Shown: positions 16,567-25,014, counted from the stretch's first letter. The stretch: 38,633 bases of DNA from Palsa-1188 sp050010575 (GCA_050010575.1 JBEKKU010000007.1:1-38633), one strand, 5' to 3'. Made by a program: numbers and translations. The notes: generated by a model not told the origin, from the sequence alone.

Positions 16567-17100
16567 TTACAAGGCAAATACGTGCTGCCCGATCTGGGTC
16601 AGGATCTGCCTGGTCCAGATCCAGGGGCTGACAGGTTTGGCAGGATTCCAGAAGTACAGGGCGCCGTAAGTGGGATCCCAACCGCTCAGGGCGGCGATGG
16701 CCGCCTGGATCGCCTGAGTGGTGGGCTGCCGGTACCAGATAAATCCGTTGGACACCGATTCAAAGGCATCGGGCTGGAAGATCACACCGGATAGAGTGTG
16801 CGGAAAAGCACTGCTCTGCATCCGGTTCAACAGCACTGCGCCCACCGCCACCTTGCCGGCATACGGTTCATCCCCCGCCTCTCCCATGATCACCCGGGCC
16901 AACAGGTTCACGTTGTCCATATATGATTCCGGGGAGGCCTCTGCGATCGATTGCAGCTGGGCATCCGGCGTCAGGTGAGGAACGAAGGGACCTGGCATTT
17001 TAAAGTCGAATACATAGTAAACAGTACCGGCGATTAGCAACACCAGGCAGGCCAAGGCTGTCACGAACCCCAGCCGTTCTTTCAGACCGGTTATCTTCAT
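16567..17100 (-). CDS. sleB: Spore cortex-lytic enzyme SleB, catalytic-domain-only form
   Basis: A lytic transglycosylase that cuts cortex peptidoglycan at muramic lactam during germination. The 177-residue protein has an N-terminal hydrophobic segment at about 11-30 (GFVTALACLVLLIAGTVYYV) and the hydrolase_2 domain at about 62-176, with LLARVIMGEAGDEPYAGKVA containing the catalytic Glu74. The end of the domain is recognisable in GALYFWNPAKP. The peptidoglycan-binding domain found in Bacillus SleB is absent, which makes it shorter than the usual about 300 residues. The adjacent ypeB supports the SleB call over a generic cell-wall hydrolase. The ATG at 17100 follows AAGGGGG, and a sigma-G-like promoter lies upstream. 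Confidence 0.92.
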   Translation of the reverse strand: MKITGLKERLGFVTALACLVLLIAGTVYYVFDFKMPGPFVPHLTPDAQLQSIAEASPESYMDNVNLLARVIMGEAGDEPYAGKVAVGAVLLNRMQSSAFPHTLSGVIFQPDAFESVSNGFIWYRQPTTQAIQAAIAALSGWDPTYGALYFWNPAKPVSPWIWTRQILTQIGQHVFAL

Positions 17101-17157
17101 CCGGGAACCCCCTTGTCAGGCAAGTCTCTGATCGACATCCATTCCGATCAGCATCCC

Positions 17158-17187
17158 TAGTGTGCGAAAAATCAGTTCTCCTTATGC
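17158..17187 (-). promoter_or_regulatory. Predicted sigma-G (forespore) promoter of sleB-ypeB
   Basis: On the minus strand, GCATA at 17187-17183 matches the sigma-G -35 consensus GHATR. CACACTA at 17164-17158 matches the -10 consensus CATNHTA with one mismatch. The spacing is exactly 18 bases. The -10 box ends about 58 bases before the sleB start. sleB is a known sigma-G target in Bacillus, so the match is expected biologically. Confidence 0.6.
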
Positions 17188-17263
17188 AGTTCCCATGTTC
17201 TGAGAAGAGGAATAGCCGTGTTTATAGCGAAAATTGTTTTAAAACATAAGGGGAGCCATTGCG

Positions 17264-18163
17264 ATGTCCATAGTCGAGTCCAAGCTCCGTTCCGGCCTGG
17301 TGAAGCTCAGGCTGTACGGAGAACTGGTCATGTTCAGCCACAGCCTGTTCGCCCTGCCTTTCGGGCTGCTGGGGATGCTGCTGGCAGCAGACGGACTGCC
17401 CAGCCTGCACACGTTTTTCTGGATCCTGGTGGCCCTGGTGGGCGCCCGGAACGCCGCCAACGCCCTCAACCGGCTGATCGACCAGCGCTACGACGCTGCC
17501 AATCCCCGCACCGCCAACCGCCATTTGCCTCGCGGCCTGATCAGCGGTGGCGAGGTGCTGGGGCTGAGTATCTTGGGTTTCGCCCTGCTGCTCCTGGGGG
17601 CCTGGCAGCTCAACCCGCTCTGCCTGCTGCTGTCGCCGCTGGCAGTCCTGATCCTGGTCCTCTATTCCTATACCAAACGATTTACCTGGGCCTCGCACCT
17701 GGTGCTGGGCTTTGCCTGCGGTATCGCCCCCACTGCCAGCTGGCTGGCGGTGACCGGCAGTTTTGCCATCCCCCCCCTCCTGCTCTCCGGGGCGGTCATG
17801 TGCTGGGTGGCCGGCTTCGACATCATCTATGCCACCCAGGACGTGGAGTTTGATCGCCAGGCCGGGTTGCACGCCATCCCGGCCCGGTTCGGTGTTCGCA
17901 ACTCGCTCCGGATCTCCAAGGGCCTGCACCTGTTGGTGATCCTGCTATTACTCCTGGTGCCAAGATTTCTGGCGCCGCCCCAGGCCACCCTTGGCCTCTT
18001 CTACTATCTCGGCCTGCTGGTGGTGGCCGGCCTGCTGTTCTGGGAGCATTTATTGGTGAGACCAGATGATCTTAAAAAGGTGACCATGGCAGCCTATTAT
18101 GTCAACCAGGTGATCGGGGTCACGCTGATGCTGTTCGCGGCCCTCGACATCTTTATCCGATAG
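17264..18163 (+). CDS. UbiA-type polyprenyltransferase, likely menaquinone pathway (MqnP-like)
   Basis: Integral membrane enzyme that attaches an isoprenoid tail to an aromatic ring in quinone synthesis. The 299-residue protein has about eight hydrophobic segments and both Asp-rich Mg-diphosphate motifs: NRLIDQRYD (N69, D73, D77) and DIIYATQDVEFD (D-x6-D-x3-D) in the middle of the chain. It resembles the UbiA-like enzymes found in futalosine-pathway menaquinone makers more than MenA, but the aromatic substrate cannot be fixed from sequence. No other menaquinone gene is nearby. The ATG at 17264 has AGGGGAG nine bases upstream. It is followed after 40 bases by the U32-family gene on the same strand. 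Confidence 0.88.
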   Translation: MSIVESKLRSGLVKLRLYGELVMFSHSLFALPFGLLGMLLAADGLPSLHTFFWILVALVGARNAANALNRLIDQRYDAANPRTANRHLPRGLISGGEVLGLSILGFALLLLGAWQLNPLCLLLSPLAVLILVLYSYTKRFTWASHLVLGFACGIAPTASWLAVTGSFAIPPLLLSGAVMCWVAGFDIIYATQDVEFDRQAGLHAIPARFGVRNSLRISKGLHLLVILLLLLVPRFLAPPQATLGLFYYLGLLVVAGLLFWEHLLVRPDDLKKVTMAAYYVNQVIGVTLMLFAALDIFIR

Positions 18164-18203
18164 CTAACCGCTGATCAAAGTCTGACAGTCAGGAGCCCAA
18201 CCA

Positions 18204-20216
18204 ATGTCCACCAACGTTCATTCCGCCCGCATAGAACTGCTCGCCCCGGTCGGCAAGTGGTCAGTACTGGAGGCGGTGATCGCCGCCGGGGCTGACGCCG
18301 TCTATCTGGGCGGCAAGAAATACAACATGCGGCTGCACCGCAAGGATTTCAACTTCACTGACGAAGAACTGCGGTCCGCGGTCGAGTATGCCCACGAGCG
18401 GAAGGTCAAGCTCTATGTCACCGTCAACAACCTGCTGACCAACGCCGAGACCGACGACCTGCCCGACTACCTGCGTCACCTGGAAGAGATCACCGCGGAC
18501 GGGATTATCGTCCAGGATCTGGGGGTGGCCCAGCTGGTACGAGAGCTGGGCCTCAGGATACCCCTCCATGCCAGCGTGATGATGAACGCCCACAACCTGG
18601 AGGGGCTGCTGCTGCTAAAAGAATTGGGCATCAGCCGAGCGATCCTGGGGCGCGAGGTCACCCTGGCCGACATCAAGCTGTGGCACAGCCAGACCGATTT
18701 GGAGTTGGAGTACTTTACCCACGGGGATATGTGCTTCTCCCAGAGCAGCCAGTGCTACCTTAGCGGCATGCTGTTCGGCGAGAGCAGCAACCGCGGCCGC
18801 TGCCTGAAACCCTGCCGCTGGCCGCTGGAATTGGTCGACCGGGAGACCGGAGCGGTGCTGGCCCCCGACCCGGGCAGACCCGGCATCCCCCCGACCGCAG
18901 GTCCCTATTTCCTGGCAGTCAAGGATATCTGCCTGCTGCCCTTCCTGCCGGAGGTGATCGACGCCGGAGTCTGTTCCCTGAAGATCGAGGGGCGGATGCG
19001 GGAGGCCGGCTTCCTGGCTGACCTGATCGGCTTCTACCGCCGGGCCCTGGACCGCTATTACGCCGACCCCTTCGGCTATCAGTTCGACTGGGATGAATTC
19101 CGGGAGTTGGAGCAAAAACGGGTGAGGGATATGAGCCCGCTGTATGCCTTCGGCAACCCGGGGCCCAGTTCCGTGGGCTACACCGGTGAGCGGGAGCCCC
19201 GTTTTTTCAGCAGTCCCGTGCGGGAACCGGAGATCACCGCGGCGGATCTCCCTGTCAACCCCCTGCCCGGCCCCGAGCCCTGGCCGCATGAAGAAGTCCG
19301 GCCGCTGCTGGCGGTCAAGGCCGGCTCCCTGGAGGCCGCCCTGGCAGCCCTGGAGCAGGGGGCCGACCTGATCTATACCAGCGGCGAATCCTTCCTCAGC
19401 CAGCCCCAGCCCTGGCACCTGGGCGATTTTGCCGAACTGCTGGTTGCCGCCCATGACCAAGGCTGCCGGGCGGTCATCGGCACGCCCCGGATTGTGATGT
19501 CGGCGGAGATGGGAAGGGTACATCAACTGCTGTCGGCAATCCGTCAGCTGCAGCCCCCACCGGACGGGGTCCTGGTCACCAACCTGGGCACCATCTATGC
19601 CGCCAGATCAACCGGCCTGCCTCTCTATGCGGACTACTCCTGCAATATTGCCAACGGCCGGGCGACCGCCCTGCTGCAGTCCGCTGGGGCGGTCCAGGCC
19701 ACCGTACCGCTGGAGTTCCGGGCGGAGGAGATCCTGGCCATGCCCTCACAGGCCGCCCTGCCACTGGAGGCGGTCATCCACGGCCAGCTTCCGGCCATGG
19801 TCAGCGACCACTGCCTCCCTGCCGCCCTGCTAGATGGGGCCACCCGCTTCCAGATCTGCAGCGGCGCCTGCCGCCAGCACCGGTTCGGACTGCGGGATAC
19901 GGCGGGCATGGTGCACCCGCTGGAGATCGACACCAGCTGCCGCAACCACCTGTTCATGGCGCACGAACTGGCCCTGCTGCCCTACCTGCGCTCCTTTTAC
20001 GGGGCCGGATTCCATAGCCTGAGGCTGGAGATCCCCGGTTACAGCGCCGCGGAGGCGGGGGCGGTGACCGGCCTCTACCGGGAGCAGATCGACCGGCTCT
20101 GGTCAGACCCGGAGACCTATGCCTTTAAAACTGCAGACTGGGAACAATTACTGCAGGCGAGATGTGCCGCCTTTGGCACCGGCCCCTATACCCGGGGAGT
20201 CCGGGTCAAGGAATAA
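18204..20216 (+). CDS. U32 peptidase-family protein (RlhA/TrhP-like)
   Basis: A 670-residue protein of the U32 family. Despite the name, characterised relatives such as RlhA and TrhP hydroxylate rRNA or tRNA bases. The N-terminal barrel begins ELLAPVGKWSVLEAVIAAGA and continues ADAVYLGGKKYNMRLHRKDF. The family signature is THGDMCFSQSSQCYLSG, followed by GRCLKPCRW, giving four candidate cluster cysteines. CSLKIEGRMREAGFL is a further hallmark. A long C-terminal half (residues about 360-670) has a second barrel-like region and extra cysteines (ICSGACRQHRFG). The size is close to RlhA's. The start codon lies 40 bases after the prenyltransferase gene. Which RNA it might modify, or whether it does, is not shown by sequence. 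Confidence 0.87.
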   Translation: MSTNVHSARIELLAPVGKWSVLEAVIAAGADAVYLGGKKYNMRLHRKDFNFTDEELRSAVEYAHERKVKLYVTVNNLLTNAETDDLPDYLRHLEEITADGIIVQDLGVAQLVRELGLRIPLHASVMMNAHNLEGLLLLKELGISRAILGREVTLADIKLWHSQTDLELEYFTHGDMCFSQSSQCYLSGMLFGESSNRGRCLKPCRWPLELVDRETGAVLAPDPGRPGIPPTAGPYFLAVKDICLLPFLPEVIDAGVCSLKIEGRMREAGFLADLIGFYRRALDRYYADPFGYQFDWDEFRELEQKRVRDMSPLYAFGNPGPSSVGYTGEREPRFFSSPVREPEITAADLPVNPLPGPEPWPHEEVRPLLAVKAGSLEAALAALEQGADLIYTSGESFLSQPQPWHLGDFAELLVAAHDQGCRAVIGTPRIVMSAEMGRVHQLLSAIRQLQPPPDGVLVTNLGTIYAARSTGLPLYADYSCNIANGRATALLQSAGAVQATVPLEFRAEEILAMPSQAALPLEAVIHGQLPAMVSDHCLPAALLDGATRFQICSGACRQHRFGLRDTAGMVHPLEIDTSCRNHLFMAHELALLPYLRSFYGAGFHSLRLEIPGYSAAEAGAVTGLYREQIDRLWSDPETYAFKTADWEQLLQARCAAFGTGPYTRGVRVKE

Positions 20217-20302
20217 TATGCCGATCTGACGGGCGGACCGGAGAGTGCGGCGCCCTCAAGCTGACGAATCTGTCCTCGTTTACCAAGGAAGGAGTGTTAG
20301 CC

Positions 20303-21607
20303 GTGACAGAAGGCTTCATGGGACCGGTGGAGATCGTCAACAAGAAAAAGGAGTTCATCATCCCCTGCCTGAATCACTTCTACCAGGAACCGGTGCAGTT
20401 GGTGCGGGGGCGGGGGCAATACCTCTACGACAGCGACGGCAGGCAGTACCTGGACTTCTTTGCGGGTGTCTCTGTGATCAATGCCGGACACTGCCACCCG
20501 GAGATCACCGCCCGGATCTGCGCCCAGGTGCAGACCCTGCAGCATGTCTGCAATATCTACCTGACCCAGCCGATGGTGGAGTTGGCCGAACGCCTGGCCC
20601 AGATCACGCCGGGCCGGCTGCAGAAGAGCTTCTTCTGCAACAGCGGCAGCGAGGCCAACGAGGGGGCGGTACTGCTCGCCCGCCTGGCCACCGGCCGCAG
20701 CGAGTTGCTGGCCCTTCAGGATGGCCTGTGCGGGCGCACCTATCTGGGCATGAGCCTGACCGGGCTGAGCATGTGGCGCACCGACCCCCACCCGGCCGGA
20801 GGCATCTCCTTCGCGCCCAACGCCTACTGCTACCGCTGCCCCCTGCACCTCACCTACCCCAACTGCGACCTGGCCTGCGCCGATGAGATAGCCCGGGTGA
20901 TCGAGACCTCCACCTCCGGCGGGGTGGCCGCCCTGATCGCCGAGGCAATCCAGGGCAACGGCGGCATCATCGTCCCGCCGCCGGAATACTTCTCCCGGGT
21001 CAAGGAGATCCTGAATAAATACGGCGCCCTCCTGATCATCGACGAGGTCCAGTCCGGCTTTGGGCGCACCGGCAAGTGGTTTGCCATCGAGCACTGGGGT
21101 GTGGCGCCGGAGATCATGACCGTGGCCAAAGCCCTGGGGAACGGGGCGCCCATCGGGGCCTTTATCGGCGTTCCGGAGGTGGCCGACAGGTATACTAGGC
21201 CTGGCGCCTCCACCCTGGGAGGCAACCCGGTCTCCATGACTGCCGGGCTGGCCACCCTGGATGTTATCGCCAGGGAGAGGCTGGCCGAGAACGCCGCCCA
21301 GCTGGGCGCCTTCGTGAAGGAACAACTGCTGGCCTTACAGGAAAAACACCCCCTGATCGGGGAGGTGCGCGGCCTGGGCCTGATGCTGGGAGCAGAGCTG
21401 GTGAAGGACGGCAAGGAGCCCGCAGCAGTCGAGGCCGACCAGGTGCTGGAACTGCTGAAGAACCGGGGCGTCCTGATCGGCAAGAACGGCCGCTCCCGGA
21501 ATGTGCTGGCTTTTCAGCCCCCGCTGGTGATCACCAGAAGCGACGCCGAGGCGATGCTGCATCACCTGGACGAGGTGTTGACAGAAGTGGAGCAGGGGTC
21601 GCGCTAA
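20303..21607 (+). CDS. Class III PLP-dependent aminotransferase (AGXT2-like)
   Basis: A 434-residue fold-type I aminotransferase. The PLP-binding lysine is K276 in MTVAKALGNGAPIGAF. Upstream is the Asp of LLIIDEVQSGFGRTGKW that contacts the cofactor ring, and FFCNSGSEANEGAV binds its phosphate. The Cys-rich insertion CYRCPLHLTYPNCDLACA is typical of the alanine-glyoxylate aminotransferase 2 branch, but the amino donor is uncertain; ornithine, GABA and beta-alanine enzymes share the fold. A GTG at 20303 is chosen because AAGGAAGGAG lies about eight bases upstream; the frame stays open well into the previous gene but without family similarity. It begins 86 bases after the U32 gene on the same strand. 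Confidence 0.9.
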   Translation: MTEGFMGPVEIVNKKKEFIIPCLNHFYQEPVQLVRGRGQYLYDSDGRQYLDFFAGVSVINAGHCHPEITARICAQVQTLQHVCNIYLTQPMVELAERLAQITPGRLQKSFFCNSGSEANEGAVLLARLATGRSELLALQDGLCGRTYLGMSLTGLSMWRTDPHPAGGISFAPNAYCYRCPLHLTYPNCDLACADEIARVIETSTSGGVAALIAEAIQGNGGIIVPPPEYFSRVKEILNKYGALLIIDEVQSGFGRTGKWFAIEHWGVAPEIMTVAKALGNGAPIGAFIGVPEVADRYTRPGASTLGGNPVSMTAGLATLDVIARERLAENAAQLGAFVKEQLLALQEKHPLIGEVRGLGLMLGAELVKDGKEPAAVEADQVLELLKNRGVLIGKNGRSRNVLAFQPPLVITRSDAEAMLHHLDEVLTEVEQGSR

Positions 21608-21693
21608 CGAGATAGGTCCGGGGAAACCGTGATCTATTAAGGCACAACAGGACCATACCAAGGGAACCATGCCCCTGATCTGCTGACAATAAT

Positions 21694-21764
21694 GTGAGCG
21701 CGAGAACCGTCCCCGTGCTCACGTACCAAAAGAATGTGAGCGCGAGAACCGTCCCCGCGCTCAG
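21694..21764. repeat. Two tandem copies of a 29-base hairpin-forming (REP-like) repeat
   Basis: Two near-identical 29-base units begin at 21694 and 21736, a 42-base period. Both start GTGAGCGCGAGAACCGTCCC. Copy 1 ends CGTGCTCAC, closing a GTGAGC/GCTCAC stem. Copy 2 ends CGCGCTCAG and forms a perfect GAGCGCG/CGCGCTC stem. Copy 2 ends one base before the nfo ribosome binding site. The core GGGGACGGTTCTCG (other strand) resembles dispersed repeats I recall from other anaerobic Firmicutes genomes; that recollection needs a database check. Confidence 0.75.
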
Positions 21765-21779
21765 AAGGAGGGTGGCAAG

Positions 21780-22631
21780 ATGCTGTTAGGGGCGCACATG
21801 TCCATCGCCGGAGGCGTGGATAAGGCCGTTTTGCGCGGCCAGAGCGTCGCTTGCGAAACGATCCAGATCTTCACCAAGAGCAACCAGCAGTGGCGGGCCA
21901 AGCCCCTGGAAGCCGATGAGGTGGCGCGTTTTCAGGCGGCCCGGGCAGCCTCCGGGATCGCTCCGGTCTTCGCCCATGCCGCCTATCTGATCAACCTGGC
22001 GACTCCCGACGACGACGCCTGGGAGAAATCCCTGGAGGGTTTTATCGTCGAGGTGGAGCGCTGCGCCCTCCTCAAGCTCCCCTTTATCGTGCTGCACCCG
22101 GGCGCCCACGGGGGCGCCGGTGAGGAGGCCGGTTTGAGCCGGGTCACCCGGGCCCTGGACGAGTGCTTCAACCGGACCGGCGATACTGCAGTGATGGTGC
22201 TGCTGGAGATCACCGCCGGGCAGGGCTCCAGCGTGGGCGGCACCTTCGAGCACCTGGCCGGGATCATGGAGCACAGCCTGTATCCGGAGCGGCTCGGCAT
22301 CTGTTTCGACACCTGCCACGCCTTTGCTGCCGGGTACGACCTGCGCACCCCGGAGGGCTACAACGAGACTATCGAGTCCCTGGACCGCCTGATCGGGCTC
22401 GAACGCCTGAAAGCCATCCACCTGAACGATGCCAAGGGAGACCTGGGCAGCCATCTGGACCGCCACACCCACATCGGTCTCGGCAAGCTTGGCCTGGAGG
22501 CCTTTCGCCTGCTCCTCAACGACCCCCGCCTGCAGCACCTGCCCATGGTCCTGGAAACCCCCAAGGGACCAGACCTGAAAGAGGATGTCATGAACCTGTC
22601 CACCCTGAGGAGCCTGGTCCGGGAGCAGTGA
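21780..22631 (+). CDS. nfo: Endonuclease IV (AP endonuclease)
   Basis: Cuts DNA at abasic sites during base-excision repair, using a trinuclear zinc centre. The 283-residue length is normal. The start LLGAHMSIAGGVDKAV is diagnostic. Metal-ligand motifs appear in order: PVFAHAAYLINLA, IVLHPGAH, LLEITAGQGSSVGG, ICFDTCHAFAAGYD, HLNDAKGDLGSHLDRHTHIG and VLETPKG. The ATG at 21780 follows GAAGGAGGG. Two hairpin repeats lie directly upstream, so this gene probably has either a processed leader or read-through from the aminotransferase gene. Confidence 0.96.
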   Translation: MLLGAHMSIAGGVDKAVLRGQSVACETIQIFTKSNQQWRAKPLEADEVARFQAARAASGIAPVFAHAAYLINLATPDDDAWEKSLEGFIVEVERCALLKLPFIVLHPGAHGGAGEEAGLSRVTRALDECFNRTGDTAVMVLLEITAGQGSSVGGTFEHLAGIMEHSLYPERLGICFDTCHAFAAGYDLRTPEGYNETIESLDRLIGLERLKAIHLNDAKGDLGSHLDRHTHIGLGKLGLEAFRLLLNDPRLQHLPMVLETPKGPDLKEDVMNLSTLRSLVREQ

Positions 22632-22708
22632 TTCCCTGGTTATAATCGGCGCCGTTCAAAAATAGGATGGGAAGAGACTACTATATGAATAAAGGAGGGC
22701 CCAAGCCA

Positions 22709-23902
22709 GTGCTCGCTCTGGTTAACGGCAAGATACTGACCATGGAGGGCCGCATCTACGACAGGAACAGCGCCCTGCTCGTTGCAGGCGGCCTGATCGT
22801 GGATCTGGGCAGCGATAGACCACTGCCACCGGGAATCCAATTGGTGGATGTCAGCAATCACTACGTACTGCCAGGTTTTATCGATGCCCACACCCACGTG
22901 GGGATCATCGAAGAGATCTACCGGGTGGAAGGGGATGACGCCAACGAGTCCTCGGACCCGGTCACGCCCCACATGCGGGCGATCGACGCCATCTACATGG
23001 ATGACCTGGCTTTTCAGGACGCCGTGCAGGCCGGCATTACCACGGTGATGACGGGGCCCGGCAGCGCCAACGTCATCGGTGGCGAGAGCCTGGCGATGAA
23101 GACCCAGGCCCGGACCGTTGACCAGGCCATCCTGAAAAACCCGGTCGGGATCAAGGCAGCCATGGGCGAAAACCCGAAGCGGGTCTACGGCGACCAGCAT
23201 AAGGCGCCGATTACCCGCATGGCCACCGCCGCCCTGCTGCGGGAGGCGCTAGTGAATGCCCAGAACTACTTCGCCAAGCTCAGCCGTGGCAAGGATGACC
23301 CCAGCAAGCGTCCGGACCGCGATCTGAAGATGGAGGCTCTGCTTCCGGTGTTGAAGGGGGAACTGCCCCTGCTGGTGCATGCCCACCGCAGCGATGACAT
23401 ACTCACGGCCCTGCGGATCGCCGATGAGTTCAACATCAAAGTCAGCCTCCAGCATGCTACCGAGGGCCACAAGATCCCCGAAGAGCTGGTCAGGCGCGGT
23501 GTTCCCGCGGTGGTGGGGCCCTCCCTGAGCACCCGGGCCAAGGTGGAGTTGAAGGACCGCACTTTCGCCACCCCGGGGGTGCTGGCCAGAGCCGGGGTAA
23601 AGGTGGCCCTGATGACCGACCATCCGGTGATCCCGGTGCAGTACCTGTCCCTGACCGCCGGCCTGGCGGTGAAGGATGGCATGGACGAGGGCGAGGCCCT
23701 GAAGGCGATCACCATCAACCCGGCGGAAATCCTCGGTATTGCTGATCGGGTGGGCAGCCTGGCCCCGGGCAAGGACGCGGACGTGGTGGTGCTGACCGGG
23801 CATCCCCTGGACTGGCGCACCAGGGTGGAACTTGTATTGGTGAACGGAGAGATCGCCTACGCCAGTGGCGCCTACGCCGGGCTTCAGAATCTGATCGGCT
23901 GA
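22709..23902 (+). CDS. Amidohydrolase family protein (imidazolonepropionase-like)
   Basis: A 397-residue metal-dependent hydrolase of the amidohydrolase superfamily. The metal ligands are visible: HTHVG after LPGFIDA for the first pair, LLVHAHRSDD, LQHATEGHKI and the aspartate in LMTDHPVIP. The C-terminal ILGIADRVGSLAPGKDADVV is the typical composite-domain return. Members hydrolyse cyclic amides or related bonds; the substrate is unknown. A GTG at 22709 is chosen because AAAGGAGGG precedes it by nine bases and the protein then begins LALVNGKILTMEG, the usual family N-terminus. Upstream ATGs at 22667 and 22685 would place that ribosome site inside the gene. Confidence 0.87.
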   Translation: MLALVNGKILTMEGRIYDRNSALLVAGGLIVDLGSDRPLPPGIQLVDVSNHYVLPGFIDAHTHVGIIEEIYRVEGDDANESSDPVTPHMRAIDAIYMDDLAFQDAVQAGITTVMTGPGSANVIGGESLAMKTQARTVDQAILKNPVGIKAAMGENPKRVYGDQHKAPITRMATAALLREALVNAQNYFAKLSRGKDDPSKRPDRDLKMEALLPVLKGELPLLVHAHRSDDILTALRIADEFNIKVSLQHATEGHKIPEELVRRGVPAVVGPSLSTRAKVELKDRTFATPGVLARAGVKVALMTDHPVIPVQYLSLTAGLAVKDGMDEGEALKAITINPAEILGIADRVGSLAPGKDADVVVLTGHPLDWRTRVELVLVNGEIAYASGAYAGLQNLIG

Positions 23903-23987
23903 TCATCCAGGCTGCCCCGCTGAGACCCGGCGCCTCGTCATGGTCCGGCCGGAAGCGGGCATACTATCCCAAAAAGGGGTCCTTGCC

Positions 23988-24131
23988 TTGGATGAGACCA
24001 GAGACAGGCTGGTCGAACTGATCAGGATGATGCCTGAAGACAAGCTGCAGGTAGTAATAGAGTTTGTCAACCGGCTTTTTAACGATGCCCAGGAGGGAGA
24101 AGACCCGGACGACGAACTGTTAATGACCTGA
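23988..24131 (+). CDS. Small hypothetical protein, 47 residues
   Basis: A short, charged protein beginning MDETRDRLVELI (TTG start read as Met) and continuing with PEDKLQVVIEFVNRLF, then an acidic tail EGEDPDDELLMT. The pattern 'MPEDKLQVVIEFV' resembles small DUF2281-like or antitoxin-like proteins. The TTG at 23988 has AAAAAGGGG eight bases upstream; an ATG at 23940 in the same frame lacks a ribosome site. No toxin partner is beside it. It could be a real small gene or a chance ORF; helical propensity and the ribosome site favour the former. Confidence 0.5.
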   Translation: MDETRDRLVELIRMMPEDKLQVVIEFVNRLFNDAQEGEDPDDELLMT

Positions 24132-24289
24132 TGCAGGCCGCTTTCATCCCGGTGCAGCAGTTCGGCGATCTGTTCAATATTTACTAACAGCGCGGGGGAC
24201 AACCCACCGACGTCCAGCTCCACCTCGTGTCTCATGGCCAGCTTCAGGGCCCGCTCCACGTCGTGGTGCGGCATGATCCCCACGGCCAT
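24132..24289 (-). pseudogene. Possible remnant gene next to the CoA-binding protein
   Basis: On the minus strand, 16 bases after the CoA-binding gene, an open stretch begins MAVGIMPHHDVERALKLAMR and loses coding character near 24130, where it runs antisense to the small ORF. The opening (PHHDVERALKLAM) faintly resembles the N-terminus of cobalamin-independent methionine-synthase-like proteins (GSxPHTDPExAL), whose full length is over 300 residues. If so, nearly everything is deleted. The similarity is short and the call is tentative. Confidence 0.25.
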
Positions 24290-24304
24290 AGTCGCCGGCT
24301 GAAT

Positions 24305-24748
24305 CTACCAACCTCTCCGGTGGGCGTACCGGCGATGTTCCACCATCAGGCAGCGGTCATGGACGACGCAGAGGCCCCGGTTGACGGCATCCCTGATGGC
24401 TTCACCGGAGGCGCAGTTGAGCTGGAACCAGATGATCGGAACCCCCCGCTCGACAGTTTCCTGCACGATCCCCAGGGCCTCCCCCGCTGGTCGGAAGAGA
24501 TCCACCAGGTCCACCGGCCCCGGAACATCCGCCAGCCGGTGGTAGACCTGTTCACCCAAGATATATCCTGAGGCGTTGGGGTTGACCGGAATGATCCGGT
24601 AACCCGCCTCTTGCAGATAGCTGGCCACATGGTGGCTGGTTTTGTTCGGGTCCGTGGACAGACCCACCACGGCGATGGATTTGACACCCGCCAGAATGGC
24701 GTCGATCTCCGCCTCGGTCACAGCAACACGTCCGGCACGCAGCTCCAC
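24305..24748 (-). CDS. CoA-binding domain protein (YccU-like)
   Basis: A 147-residue single-domain Rossmann protein of the CoA_binding_2 family. Hallmarks are SIAVVGLSTDPNKTSHHVAS, the segment YRIIPVNPNASGYILGE and the later VDLVDLFRP and VPIIWFQLNCAS. A GTG at 24748 is chosen because GGAGGAG lies eight bases upstream; an ATG at 24766 is further out and would overlap that site. Relatives bind CoA or acyl-CoA, but most have no assigned function. The gene is monocistronic and divergent from the Nramp transporter. Confidence 0.85.
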   Translation of the reverse strand: MELRAGRVAVTEAEIDAILAGVKSIAVVGLSTDPNKTSHHVASYLQEAGYRIIPVNPNASGYILGEQVYHRLADVPGPVDLVDLFRPAGEALGIVQETVERGVPIIWFQLNCASGEAIRDAVNRGLCVVHDRCLMVEHRRYAHRRGW

Positions 24749-24964
24749 TTCAGTCTCCTCCCTCATCCGCCAGCGGGTTATCCACCGACCTGTTTTAGCG
24801 CTCCATCCTAGTATCCGCAGTGCCTATCACATGAAGAAGCCCCGTCTCCTCGCTGGAAATATTCTCTTAGTTGATTATGTTAATCAATGACATCAACCCA
24901 ACTACCGCATCTCCTTTCTATGATCATAAATAATTTATTTTTTATGTCTAATTGGCAGGAATAT

Positions 24965-24993
24965 TTGACGACCCGACGAAAATATAAGATAAT
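24965..24993 (+). promoter_or_regulatory. Sigma-A promoter of the Nramp transporter gene
   Basis: TTGACG at 24965-24970 and GATAAT at 24988-24993 are separated by 17 bases, a near-consensus vegetative promoter. The -10 box directly abuts the Fur-box-like sequence, so an occupied operator would block RNA polymerase. Confidence 0.7.
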
Positions 24994-24994
24994 A

Positions 24995-25014
24995 ATTATT
25001 GAGAACCATTATCA
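24995..25014 (+). promoter_or_regulatory. Fur box upstream of the Nramp transporter
   Basis: Positions 25000-25014 match the 15-base Fur consensus TGATAATNATTATCA at all but two positions (13 of 15, counting the N). The wider 19-base frame 24995-25013 matches GATAATGATAATCATTATC at 14 of 19. The site lies just downstream of the -10 box and immediately before the ribosome site GAGGAG. Confidence 0.68.

Noticed and set aside
20297..21325. 342-codon minus-strand frame opposite the aminotransferase
   Set aside because: Antisense artefact of high GC; the plus strand has all the PLP motifs.
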